From: Streptomyces geranii
GTDB lineage: Bacteria; Actinomycetota; Actinomycetes; Streptomycetales; Streptomycetaceae
Assembly: GCF_002954775.1 (NCBI RefSeq)
Contig: NZ_PJME01000018.1
Coordinates: forward strand, 99,234-163,233
DNA length: 64,000 nt
Direction: 5' to 3'
In this document: piece after piece, positions 1-8,368 of the stretch
Position numbering within the stretch: the first letter of the stretch is position 1
How the letters are laid out: each line of letters opens with the position of its first letter
Notes under the pieces: generated by a model
Told to the model about the DNA's origin: nothing
The model's database searches: none
The model's input: the letters and a program-made list of their open reading frames with translations, nothing else
Translations under genes and position numbers: made by a program

Positions 1-2
1 GC

Positions 3-2192
3 CACGCCATGCGCGCCGTACACCTCAGCGACCTCGCGGACGCACGGTTCGAGCACCATCTCCGCACCGGCGACGAGGAGTTGCTGCGCGCGGCCCGGGA
101 GAGCGCACTGGCGTCCGTGGAGGTTCTGCAGCCCGGGGACACGGCCAACCCGCCGATGCTGGACACCCTCGCCCGCGTCCTGATCCGGTGCTACGAGGTG
201 CAGGGCGACCCGCGTGAACTGGACACCGCCGTCGAACGGTTCAGGCACGCCGAGGAGTTGTGCCCGCCCGGCAGCCGCTCCCGCGCGCTGGCACTGCTGC
301 ACCTCGGCCACGCGCTGATGCTGCGTGCGGCGATCCTCACGGACGTGGGGGCGCGGAACGCCGCGTTCGACGAGGCGGAGGAGGTAGCCGAACTGGCCGT
401 GGACGCCTGTCCGCCCGCCGGTCCGGATCAGCTGACCGCGCTCAACAACGCCGCCGCGGTGGCGCGTCGTCGCAGCGAGGGCGACCCCGTGGTCATCCGC
501 CGTGCGGCGGACAGGTACCGGGACATCCTGCGGATGGGGGAACCCGGCACCGACCCGGTCCGGCTCGCGACGTTCAACCTGGGAGCCACGCTGCTCGACC
601 TGTTCGAGACCGAGCGGGACCCCGGTCTCCGCGACGGCGCTCTCCTCGACGAGGCCGAACGCCTCCTGCGCGCCGCGGTGGCTGCGGCGCCACCGGGCCA
701 ACGCCACCACGCCACGGCTACGGCGACGCTCGCCCGCTGCCTCGTCCTGCGGGCCGGAGCGCCCACGGCCGAGAGCGTGGGCCTGCTGCGGGCCCACATC
801 GCCGAGGGCGACGGGACGACGAGCGCGGAGCGGGTCTCCGCGGCCGTCGCGCTCGGCCGCATGCACGCCGACGCGGGACAGTGGCGGCCGGCCCGCGACG
901 CCTTCGCCGACGCGATCGACCTGCTGGCCGCCCGGCTCGCCGACCGGGACGACGCCGTACGGGAACACGGGGTCGCCTCGTTCTTCGGTCTCGCCTCGCA
1001 GGCCGCCGCGTGCGCGCTGGCGGCCGGGGACCCGGTGGCGGCCGTCACCCTGCTGGAACGGGGCCGCGGACTTCTCCTCCCCGTCGCCGCCCAGCCGCGT
1101 GACGAGGTGCTGGACACCGCCGGACGGACCGTCGCGATACTCAACGTGAGCCGTTACCGCTGCGACGCCCTGCTCGTCCGCGACGGACAGGTCACCGTCG
1201 TCCCTCTGCCCAAGGTGACGTACGACGCCGTCAACCGGCAGGCGGGCACGTTCCTTTGGGGCGTACAGCGGGGAGTCGAGCCGTTGCGCTCGGCCGAGGA
1301 CCGCGACAAGGGCACGCGCGTCGCGGTGAACGGCGCGCTGCGCTGGCTGTGGCACACCACGGTCCGCCCCGTGCTCGACGCGGTAGGCCAGACCGGCCCG
1401 CACGGGCTGCCGCGCATCTGGTGGTGCCCGACCGGCATGCTGTCCTTCGTCCCACTGCACGCGGCCGGCGAGTACGCCTCCCTGTACGGCGGCAGCGGCG
1501 GGGAGTCCGCCGCGGACCACGTCATCTCGTCGTACACGACCACACTCCGCGCGCTGCGAGTGGCGGCGCACAGGGGATCAGTCGTCCTCGCCCCGCCGCC
1601 CGGCAACCCCCTCGTGGTCGTGCCCGAAACCCCGGACACGCGCCAACTCACCGCAGCCATGGCCGAGTTGCAGGCTCTACGACGGCTCTACCCGGGCTGT
1701 ACGGAGCTGACCGGCCCGCAAGCCACGAAGGCCCGCATCCTGACGGAGCTGCCACGCCACACCTGGTTCCACTTCGCCGGACACGGCTCGCAGAACGTCC
1801 AGGTCGCCGGAAGCGCGCACCTCGTACCCCACGACCACGCGCTGCACGGAGGCATCGACGCGGACACCCTGGGCGCCCTGAACCTCGACCACGCGGAACT
1901 GGCGTTCCTCTCCGCGTGCAGCACCGCCACCGGTCAACTCACCCTCGCCGACGACCAGGTCCATGTGGCGGGCATGCTCCTGGGCTCGGGGTTCCGCCAT
2001 GTCGTCGCCGCCCAGTGGCCCGTACGGGACTCGGTGGCGGCGGAGGTCGCCACGGCGTTCCACCGCCGGGTCGCCGCAGCACCGGCGGGAGGCGTCGAGC
2101 CGGGGGTCGTACTGCACGAGGCTGTACGGGAGGTGCGCCGCTCGCATCCGGACCCGTACACGTGGGCTCCGTTCACGCACTACGGCCCGTGA
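3..2192 (+). CDS. CHAT-domain TPR protein, 5' end cut by window
   Basis: This is a caspase-like CHAT peptidase domain behind tetratricopeptide-type helical repeats. The first ATG is at 9, but the frame is open to the left edge and the visible protein starts inside a TPR-like helix pair, so the true start lies outside. The first ~330 residues counted from 9 are Ala/Leu/Arg-rich helical repeats. The C-terminal ~300 residues are the CHAT fold, with the catalytic His in HFAGHG (about residue 592) and the catalytic Cys in LSACST (about residue 637). Both dyad residues are intact, so a protease is expected. It ends 10 bp from a convergent gene, so the neighbours are not co-transcribed. The substrate is unknown. 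The family is common in Streptomyces and some members are defence effectors. Confidence 0.85.
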   Translation, partial: HAMRAVHLSDLADARFEHHLRTGDEELLRAARESALASVEVLQPGDTANPPMLDTLARVLIRCYEVQGDPRELDTAVERFRHAEELCPPGSRSRALALLHLGHALMLRAAILTDVGARNAAFDEAEEVAELAVDACPPAGPDQLTALNNAAAVARRRSEGDPVVIRRAADRYRDILRMGEPGTDPVRLATFNLGATLLDLFETERDPGLRDGALLDEAERLLRAAVAAAPPGQRHHATATATLARCLVLRAGAPTAESVGLLRAHIAEGDGTTSAERVSAAVALGRMHADAGQWRPARDAFADAIDLLAARLADRDDAVREHGVASFFGLASQAAACALAAGDPVAAVTLLERGRGLLLPVAAQPRDEVLDTAGRTVAILNVSRYRCDALLVRDGQVTVVPLPKVTYDAVNRQAGTFLWGVQRGVEPLRSAEDRDKGTRVAVNGALRWLWHTTVRPVLDAVGQTGPHGLPRIWWCPTGMLSFVPLHAAGEYASLYGGSGGESAADHVISSYTTTLRALRVAAHRGSVVLAPPPGNPLVVVPETPDTRQLTAAMAELQALRRLYPGCTELTGPQATKARILTELPRHTWFHFAGHGSQNVQVAGSAHLVPHDHALHGGIDADTLGALNLDHAELAFLSACSTATGQLTLADDQVHVAGMLLGSGFRHVVAAQWPVRDSVAAEVATAFHRRVAAAPAGGVEPGVVLHEAVREVRRSHPDPYTWAPFTHYGP

Positions 2193-2201
2193 GCGAACCG
2201 G

Positions 2202-3146
2202 TCAGGGATCGGGGACGTACAGCAGTGCCCGGTCGTCGGACCCCCGGAGCACGGCTGCGGTCAGGCGCTCTCCGGCAGGTATCTCGGCGGCGGCATCGGC
2301 GGGGAGCGGGTGCCGCAGGGCCCGGTACAGATCCCCGCGATGGAGATCGAACGCGGCGCCCATCAGCACGCCGAACTCCCGGCACGCGCCGGGCAGTACG
2401 CCGCACCACATCACGTACACGAAGGGGAGCGCGAGCAGCGCCCAGGGCGTGCGGAACGCGGCCGGCAGCAGCAGAAGTCCCCACACCCCGGCCGCCACCG
2501 CGCTGTCCACCTGCCGTCTGGCCGCCGCGAGGTCCTGACGCAGCAGGTCCGGCAGAAGTGTCCACAGATGCGGCCACAGGACCGTCGCGTCGAGGCCGTA
2601 CTTGTCGAGGGGTTCCGTCTCGGCGGCGCGCAGCGTGTTCCCCAGGGGCGTGGCAAGTGTGCGTTCGGGGCGGGGCGTCCAGCGCAGCCTCTCCTCCAGC
2701 CGACCGAGCCGAACCAACTCGCGGACATCGAGCGGCGGTCCTCCGCCCTGGGCGGCGGGCAGTCCCAGGCGCCGCCGCAACAACGCCTCCACCTCGGCCT
2801 CGTAGGCGGCGGCCCGGCGGATGTACCGCTCCCGCAGCCTGCGGCTCAGGGGCTCCGCCCAGCGGGGCCAGTACCCTTCGAGCAGCCGAAGCGCGGGCAG
2901 GGTCAACTGCTGCATGAGCAGGCTGGACGCGGCCAAGACCACCAGGCCGATCAGCAGCAGCGCCACCTGCTCCCCGGCTCCCAGCCCACCGAAGTCCCGC
3001 AGCCGCAGGGCGGCCTCCGCCCGGGGACGCCCGGTGCCGAGCAGCCACAGCACGGACAGCACCAGCCAGTAGACCGAGGCGGCGAACCCGGTGGCGAGCC
3101 AGCGCTCGACAAGCTTGCCGGCCGCCGCGTTCCAGAAGACCGTCAC
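2202..3146 (-). CDS. Membrane protein of unknown function
   Basis: This is a 314-residue protein with hydrophobic segments near residues 17-37 and 56-76, where the second is a strong LLLIGLVVLAASSLL run. A long Arg/Glu-rich cytoplasmic stretch follows (about 85-200), and a further hydrophobic hairpin lies near 215-248. I recognise no catalytic motif. Its ATG overlaps the stop of the upstream zinc-ribbon gene by 4 bp (ATGA), so the two are translationally coupled. It is convergent with the CHAT gene and ends 10 bp from it. The function is not assigned. The pairing with a small Cys4 protein suggests a membrane-associated regulatory unit, but this is inference. Confidence 0.7.
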   Translation of the reverse strand: MTVFWNAAAGKLVERWLATGFAASVYWLVLSVLWLLGTGRPRAEAALRLRDFGGLGAGEQVALLLIGLVVLAASSLLMQQLTLPALRLLEGYWPRWAEPLSRRLRERYIRRAAAYEAEVEALLRRRLGLPAAQGGGPPLDVRELVRLGRLEERLRWTPRPERTLATPLGNTLRAAETEPLDKYGLDATVLWPHLWTLLPDLLRQDLAAARRQVDSAVAAGVWGLLLLPAAFRTPWALLALPFVYVMWCGVLPGACREFGVLMGAAFDLHRGDLYRALRHPLPADAAAEIPAGERLTAAVLRGSDDRALLYVPDP

Positions 3147-3538
3147 GAGGGAGCCCGGCTGAGCAGGCGGTTGCAGGACGCGCAGTAGGGAACCTGTTGC
3201 CGGAGGTTCCTACGGAGGAAGCTGTCGGGCGCCGCACAACCGTCCGTCCGACAAACGAACAGGGTGGCCCCGGACAAACCTGCGGCCGACGCTCGACCGA
3301 TCGGCGCCGAGTACCCGCTGGGCAGCGCCCGGTACTCGTCCTCGCCGCCCGGCCGCACCCGTATCCATGCCACCAGCCGGTCATCGGCGACGAGCACCCG
3401 CCGCAGCGCCTCGTCCCCCGGCACGGCCAACGCCTGCCGGATCTCGTGATCGACCCGCCCGGCGTCCGCACCCACGATCCGCGGCAGCGCCGCCAGCAAC
3501 TCCCGGGCCAGAACCCGCAGCCTGGTGCTCTCCGTCAC
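3143..3538 (-). CDS. Small protein with C-terminal Cys4 zinc ribbon
   Basis: This is a 131-residue protein. The N-terminal 80 residues are helical and resemble no family I can name. The C-terminus carries C96-x4-C101 and C119-x2-C122, which is a plausible zinc ribbon. It is the first gene of a two-gene leftward unit, and its TGA is inside the start of the membrane-protein gene. The start is ATG at 3538. The unit is separated by about 150 bp from the divergent gene at 3691. Binding of nucleic acid or protein through the zinc ribbon is possible but not shown. Confidence 0.65.
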   Translation of the reverse strand: MTESTRLRVLARELLAALPRIVGADAGRVDHEIRQALAVPGDEALRRVLVADDRLVAWIRVRPGGEDEYRALPSGYSAPIGRASAAGLSGATLFVCRTDGCAAPDSFLRRNLRQQVPYCASCNRLLSRAPS

Positions 3539-3690
3539 GTGTCCCCCAGCACTGGTACGAACGGGTCACGAGTGTGGCACGCGACGCCACCACCGGGCGA
3601 CGGAAATCGCCAACTCCCGTTCAGAACCGTGCAATCGCCTTCATACTCTCCCTCATCGACCCCGTGCACCTGTGAGGAGCGGCCGAGTCC

Positions 3691-4251
3691 ATGGCTTCCC
3701 GCAAACCCGGAGACAACGGCACCGACCTGTACGTGAAGCTCTACGGCCGCCCCAAGCCGAGCCCGCCGGCCGCGCCCTCACCCCGAGCCGGGCTCGGTGA
3801 GGCCACGTCGCCCTCCGCGCCGGTGTCGTCCTACTGGGCCGACGGGGACCGCGACCCCACGAAGAAGCGGGACGTCCCGCATCTTTTCCCGTACTTCTAC
3901 CACTCGGTTCTCGCCCGCAACGGGAAGCCCCTGAGCGGGCAGAACATTCTGGCGCTGATCGAGTACGTCGACGCGATGCTGATCTTCCAGGGCAACATGT
4001 GGATCGCCGAGATCGACGATCCCCGCACGGGCGAGGTCTTCAAACAGCGACTCTGCGGTCCGCTGGACGAATACGAGTTCCTCGAACACCGACCCGACCA
4101 CGTGATCGACTTCCTCTGGGCCTTCCGCACGACGGTCCGTCCCGGACTGCGGCAGTTCGTCGACCAGACCTACACCGCCCTCACAAGCCCCGACAGCAGG
4201 CTGCTCAAATACGGCAGCACACTGCCCTTCGACATCTGGCACCTCGACTGA
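3691..4251 (+). CDS. Hypothetical protein
   Basis: This is a 186-residue protein that I do not recognise. Residues 1-50 are Pro/Ser/Ala-rich and probably disordered. Residues 60-186 are a compact mixed domain rich in aromatics, with the runs HLFPYFYHSVL and DYLWAF-like segments. It has no signal peptide or membrane segment. A GAGGAG motif lies 11 bp before the ATG. The gene is monocistronic, divergent from the zinc-ribbon gene and followed by a hairpin at 4269-4298. Confidence 0.7.
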   Translation: MASRKPGDNGTDLYVKLYGRPKPSPPAAPSPRAGLGEATSPSAPVSSYWADGDRDPTKKRDVPHLFPYFYHSVLARNGKPLSGQNILALIEYVDAMLIFQGNMWIAEIDDPRTGEVFKQRLCGPLDEYEFLEHRPDHVIDFLWAFRTTVRPGLRQFVDQTYTALTSPDSRLLKYGSTLPFDIWHLD

Positions 4252-4268
4252 CGTACCCGGTCGCGCCG

Positions 4269-4298
4269 GTGGCCCCACGACCGTCGTCGCGGGGCCAC
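4269..4298. terminator. Bidirectional terminator-like hairpin
   Basis: GTGGCCCC (4269-4276) pairs exactly with GGGGCCAC (4291-4298), and an inner ACGAC/GTCGT pairing shortens the loop. It sits between the convergent ends of the genes at 4251 and 4323. No U-tract is present, as is usual in streptomycetes. Confidence 0.6.
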
Positions 4299-4322
4299 GA
4301 AGTCACTTCTGTGACCGGCTTC

Positions 4323-5063
4323 CTACACGGTCACCGGTTCGTTCGCCGGTTTGCTCGCCAGTTCCTTCTCCTCGTCCGTGATCGCCTTCAGCAGTACGTA
4401 CGGTGTGGCGATCTTCCACAGGGCGTACGCGATCGACGGGACGATGTTCGCGAGCAGGCCGTTCCAGGCCAGGGGGCCGTCCTGGTTGAGGAAGACGAAG
4501 GCGCCCGGGATGAGGGTGACTCCCAGCACGATGCTCAGCCAGCCGTACCAGCGGGGGAAGAGCGGCTTCTCCCTGGTGTGGTCGATAAAGGCCGCGTAGC
4601 CGATCGACCAGACCTGGAGGACGAAGATGCAGGCGTTGCCCACGAACATGAGCCAGAAGGTGTCGACCATCGCGGTCAGGACGTCGACCGAATGGGCCTC
4701 GGGGCGGTAGGCCGCGGCGGCGAGGATGGCGAGCGGGAAGAAGAAGCCGATCGGGGCCACCACTCCCGTGGTGAGCTGGATCATCGAGAGCAGGCCCCAG
4801 CCGCCCTCGACCCGGCGCAACTGCATGCTCGTCACGACGACGTACGGATACTCGAACGGGACGAGCAGCACCATCAGGGCGACACAGGTGAGAATTCCCG
4901 TGCGGTTGTCCTTGAGAAAGGCGACCACGTCGTCGGGGCTCTCGGTCGGGCTCATCGGCGGCGTGAGATGGCCCACCGCGAACGCGACGATAAATCCCAC
5001 GAAGAGGATGACGCCACACCACGCCGAAATTCTCTGCAGTCTTATGTGCAGGTCCTTCTTCAT
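4323..5063 (-). CDS. Polytopic membrane protein, third gene of flavin monooxygenase operon
   Basis: This is a 246-residue integral membrane protein with about six hydrophobic segments, roughly at residues 13-32, 58-76, 90-118, 131-155, 172-192 and 200-220, and a basic N-terminus. An AGGGGAG site lies 6 bp before the ATG. It follows the flavin reductase gene by 32 bp on the same strand, so it is probably the last gene of that operon. It resembles small DUF4386-like membrane proteins, but that match is from memory. It may help import or sense the hydrophobic substrate of the oxygenase; this is inference from position only. Confidence 0.75.
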   Translation of the reverse strand: MKKDLHIRLQRISAWCGVILFVGFIVAFAVGHLTPPMSPTESPDDVVAFLKDNRTGILTCVALMVLLVPFEYPYVVVTSMQLRRVEGGWGLLSMIQLTTGVVAPIGFFFPLAILAAAAYRPEAHSVDVLTAMVDTFWLMFVGNACIFVLQVWSIGYAAFIDHTREKPLFPRWYGWLSIVLGVTLIPGAFVFLNQDGPLAWNGLLANIVPSIAYALWKIATPYVLLKAITDEEKELASKPANEPVTV

Positions 5064-5095
5064 CTACGGCTCCCCTTTGAGCTCGTTGGCATTCG

Positions 5096-5638
5096 TTACC
5101 AGCCGACCAGTCTGTCCAGCACGAGCGTCGCGCTCGCGAGATAGTCGCCGTATCCGCCCCGGAAGAAAAGCAACGGGGTTTTCAGGGATTCGACGCGGAG
5201 GTCGCGGACCCGTCCCACGACCAGCCAGTGATCGCCGATCTCGACGAACTGCTCCACCGTGCAGTCGACCCACGCGACGACCCCGTCGAGCACGGGGTTT
5301 CCCAGTGCGGAGGCGCTCCACTCGGTTCCCTCGAACCGCCGCGCCGCCGCGCCCGCCAACTGCCGTGACAGGCGTTCCTGGTTGCCCGCGAGGGTGTTGG
5401 CGCAGAAACGGCCGGCGGTGCGGATCGTCGGCAGGGTCGACGAGGAACGGTCGACGAGGAAGGACACCAGCGGTGGGTCCAGGGAAACGGAGGTGAAAGT
5501 CCCGACCACCATTCCGTACGGGCGCTGTTCGGCGTCCGTGGTGGTGATCGCGACCACGCTCGTGGGGAAGTTTCCCAGGACGTCACGGAATTGACGTCCG
5601 TCGATCGAGTCCGCCGGGCGGCCGGAGCTGTCGCTCAT
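5096..5638 (-). CDS. Flavin reductase domain protein (HpaC/HsaB-like)
   Basis: This is a 180-residue member of the flavin reductase family, which uses NAD(P)H to reduce FMN or FAD and supplies it to a separate oxygenase. The N-terminal F-R-x-V-L-G-x-F-P-T-S-V-V-A-I-T-T and the GMVVGTFTSVSLDPPLVSF segment are the typical flavin-binding strand and loop. A GAGGAG site precedes the ATG. It begins 26 bp after the stop of the oxygenase gene, which is the usual order of two-component monooxygenases such as HsaA/HsaB or ActVA-ORF5/ActVB. It is expected to be cytosolic. The partner assignment is by operon structure. Confidence 0.88.
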   Translation of the reverse strand: MSDSSGRPADSIDGRQFRDVLGNFPTSVVAITTTDAEQRPYGMVVGTFTSVSLDPPLVSFLVDRSSSTLPTIRTAGRFCANTLAGNQERLSRQLAGAAARRFEGTEWSASALGNPVLDGVVAWVDCTVEQFVEIGDHWLVVGRVRDLRVESLKTPLLFFRGGYGDYLASATLVLDRLVGW

Positions 5639-5664
5639 CCGGTCTCCTCAGAAAAGAAGGCGCA

Positions 5665-6846
5665 TCAGATGAGAATGCGCATCGGCTCGGGCAGTTCGAG
5701 TCCCATCTGGGCCAGCGCGTTCGCGTGGTACGCCGATCCGGGCACATGGATCATGTGCTGGAGCCCGACGTGCGCGTCCCGCCAGAACCGCTGCATCGGA
5801 TTGCCCCGCCGGATCGCGTTGCCGCCGGACCGGGCGAAGATCTCGTCCAGCGCGGCGACGGCCCGCCAGGCGCAGCGCACCTGGTTGCGTCGTACGTCGG
5901 CCCGGTCCTCGATGCTGATCGGCTTGCCGGCCTCGACCTGGTCGTACAACCGGCTGATGCCGTCGATCAGTTGGACCCGGGAGGCGGCGATCTCGGCGGC
6001 GGCCTCACCGGCGGCGTAGAGGACGTACGGGTCGTCGCGCACCTGGACGCCGGTCACGGCGACCCGGTCGCGCTGCTGGGCGAGGTGCACCGCGAGGGCG
6101 CCCTCGCAGATGCCGATGACGGCGGCGGTGATGCCGAGCGGGAACATCGAGCTGAACGGCAGTTTGTACAGGGTGTCGGTGAGCCCGATCGCCTCGGCGG
6201 CGGTGCCCTCCTGGACCGCTTCCTGCCGGATGGCTCGGTAGGCGGGGATGAACGCCTTGTCGACGACGACGTCCTTGCTGCCGGTGCCCGCCAGTCCTAC
6301 GACGTCCCAGGTGCCGTCGATGATCTCGTAGTCGGAGCGAGGCAGCACGACATGGAGGACGGTGATGGGTCCTGCGGGTTTGCCCTTGCCGTCGCCGAGG
6401 AGCGCGCCGAGGAAGTCCCACTGGCAGTGGTCGCTGCCCGAGGAGAACGGCCAGCGTCCGCTGAGGACATAGCCGCCTTCCACGGGTTCGGCGATGCCGT
6501 TGGGCATGTAGGGGGAGGCGATCCAGGTGTCGGGGTTCTCGTCCCACACCTCGTGGGCGAGCCTGGGGTCCAGCTGGGCCAGCTCCCAGGGGTGCACCCC
6601 GACGACCCCGCACACCCAGCCGGCGGCGCCGTCGTGCCGGGCGACCTCCATCACCGCTTCCGCGAAGTCCCTTGGGTGGGCGCCGAATCCGCCGTACTCC
6701 TTGGGCTGCAGCAACCGGATCACCCCGGCCGACTTGAGCAACTCGACGGTCCGGTCGCTCAGTTTGCCGAGTGACTCGTTCTCGTCGGCGAGTGCGGCCA
6801 GTTCGGAACCCAGCTCCTCGACACGACCGACCACTTCATGCGTCAC
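5665..6846 (-). CDS. Acyl-CoA dehydrogenase-fold flavin-dependent monooxygenase (HsaA-like)
   Basis: This is a 393-residue protein of the acyl-CoA dehydrogenase fold. Its N-terminal helical domain has LLKSAGVIRLLQPKEYGG and RHDGAAGWVCGV, and its middle beta-domain has SGRWPFSSGSDHCQW. Length and motifs fit the group D flavin monooxygenases (HsaA, ActVA-ORF5, pigment hydroxylases), which use reduced flavin from a partner reductase to hydroxylate aromatic or steroid substrates. The start is GTG at 6846, chosen because AGGAGGT lies 8 bp upstream and the protein then begins at the family's usual N-terminus, although the frame is open for 800 bp further upstream. The flavin reductase follows. The gene lies 124 bp downstream of mftF on the same strand, directly after the mycofactocin operon. 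Confidence 0.87.
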   Translation of the reverse strand: MTHEVVGRVEELGSELAALADENESLGKLSDRTVELLKSAGVIRLLQPKEYGGFGAHPRDFAEAVMEVARHDGAAGWVCGVVGVHPWELAQLDPRLAHEVWDENPDTWIASPYMPNGIAEPVEGGYVLSGRWPFSSGSDHCQWDFLGALLGDGKGKPAGPITVLHVVLPRSDYEIIDGTWDVVGLAGTGSKDVVVDKAFIPAYRAIRQEAVQEGTAAEAIGLTDTLYKLPFSSMFPLGITAAVIGICEGALAVHLAQQRDRVAVTGVQVRDDPYVLYAAGEAAAEIAASRVQLIDGISRLYDQVEAGKPISIEDRADVRRNQVRCAWRAVAALDEIFARSGGNAIRRGNPMQRFWRDAHVGLQHMIHVPGSAYHANALAQMGLELPEPMRILI

Positions 6847-6970
6847 GCCGCACACCTCCTGGTGACTGATCCATCGCATGCGCCGCGCGTCCCGGCGGCG
6901 GGATGTCCTCAGTGTCGTGACGTGGTCCGGGGCCCGCTGAGCGCTTTCCGGTGACCGGGACAGGGCCGGT

Positions 6971-8368
6971 TCAGCGGGTGACGCGAGGCCGCAGCGCGGC
7001 GGTGGAACGGCCCTTGAGCGCGGAGAACCACACACCGGCGCCGTACGCGAGGTCGTCGAGCCGACGGGCGACGCCGTACCGGAACGGGTCCAGTGAGCCG
7101 TCCCCGCCCCGATACTCAAGTGCGATGTCGGCCAAAGCGGCGACCGCGGTGGCCCGCCGCATCCGCCGGGACACCAGGCACCCGACGGCGGTGAGCGGCC
7201 ACCAGTGCCGGGTGAGCAGCGCGGAGGTCTGGGCGAGGGTGGCGAGAGCGCCGTTGCCGACGAGCGGCACGGCAAGCCGGTACGGATGCCGGGTGCCGTC
7301 GAACTTGCGCCCGATGCGCAGTACGACGCCTGCGAGGACGGCTCCCGCGACGGGCACCGCCCAACACCGCTGGACGAGCAGCGTGACGGCGAACGCCGCG
7401 CTCCAGGGGGCGAACACGGCGGGCGCGATGTGCGCCGGGTGCCGTAGGGCGAGGGGATGCGCCCCGCTCCCGTACACGGCCTTGCGCAGGAACCAGTCCC
7501 CGAGCCGCGCCCGGTGCTCGTGCGAGGCGCGGACGGCAGGCTCGTACCGCACGCTCGCCCCCGCCGCGACGAGCCGCCAGCACAGGTCCACGTCCTCGCC
7601 GACCCGCATGCTCCCGTCGAACCCGCCGACGTCCCGCAGGGCGTCGACTCGGGCCACCGCACAGGCAGTTGGCGCCCAGGAGACGGAGGTACCGGGGCGT
7701 ACCGGGGCCGGATGGGCGCCGAGGTCGAGCGAGGAGCGGGTGTTCTCGTACCGCTCGATCCAGGTGGTGGTGGCGCCGGTCAGCCCGGTGACGCGGGGTA
7801 CGGCCATGGCGACCCGCGGATCGGTGAAGTGCCGGAGCAGGGTGGGCACCGTATCGGGGTCGAGCACGATGTCGGAGTCGGCGAAGACGACGTACGGCGT
7901 CGTGACGAGGCGCAGTCCGGCGTTGCGCGCACCGCCGGGTCCGGCGTTGGCGCGGAGGGCGACCAGCCGGGCCCCGTGGCGGGCGGCGACGGCGGCGACG
8001 GGCGCGGGGCGGTGGGAGGCGTCGTCGACGACGATCACGGGCGGGCCGGCCCCGATGCTGCTGAGCAGCCTGTCGAGTTGACGGGGCCGGTCGCGGACCG
8101 GGATCACGACGGTGTACCGGGGATCGGGCGGCGCGGGCAGCGATCCGACGACGGGATGGGCGAGGCCGCGGTCGACGAGCCGCTCGGCGAGCAGCGCACT
8201 CGCCCGGTCCCGCACGGGGACGGTCCGGCCGACGAGGAGCTTGCGGGCGCGTGGGGTCAGCCGCAGCAGCCGCGTCGGGAACCCGCCGACGAGGGCACGC
8301 CCTCCGTCGACGACCCGGGTGTGCCGATCGAACGCGACGACGACACCCGCGCCGACGGGGAGGGTCAT
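6971..8368 (-). CDS. mftF: Mycofactocin glycosyltransferase MftF
   Basis: This is a 465-residue family 2 glycosyltransferase that, in characterised systems, adds glucose units to (pre)mycofactocin. An N-terminal ~85-residue domain with the LTPRARKLL and SALLAERLVDRGLAHP segments characteristic of MftF precedes the GT-A domain. In the GT-A domain I see TVVIPVRDRP, VVDDAS, FADSDIV (the metal-binding DxD) and GEDVDLCWR. The C-terminus has hydrophobic stretches, so membrane association is likely. The start is ATG at 8368, overlapping the mftE stop by 4 bp. It is the last gene of mftABCDEF. Confidence 0.93.
   Translation of the reverse strand: MTLPVGAGVVVAFDRHTRVVDGGRALVGGFPTRLLRLTPRARKLLVGRTVPVRDRASALLAERLVDRGLAHPVVGSLPAPPDPRYTVVIPVRDRPRQLDRLLSSIGAGPPVIVVDDASHRPAPVAAVAARHGARLVALRANAGPGGARNAGLRLVTTPYVVFADSDIVLDPDTVPTLLRHFTDPRVAMAVPRVTGLTGATTTWIERYENTRSSLDLGAHPAPVRPGTSVSWAPTACAVARVDALRDVGGFDGSMRVGEDVDLCWRLVAAGASVRYEPAVRASHEHRARLGDWFLRKAVYGSGAHPLALRHPAHIAPAVFAPWSAAFAVTLLVQRCWAVPVAGAVLAGVVLRIGRKFDGTRHPYRLAVPLVGNGALATLAQTSALLTRHWWPLTAVGCLVSRRMRRATAVAALADIALEYRGGDGSLDPFRYGVARRLDDLAYGAGVWFSALKGRSTAALRPRVTR

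Noticed and set aside
1..4251. CHAT gene and neighbours as a defence operon
   Set aside because: The neighbours are on the opposite strand or separated by terminators, and no known defence effector is present.
6847..7662. N-terminal extension of the HsaA-like oxygenase to 665 residues
   Set aside because: The extension overlaps mftF, is Ser/Pro/Arg-rich, and a perfect ribosome site with GTG at 6846 gives the normal family length.
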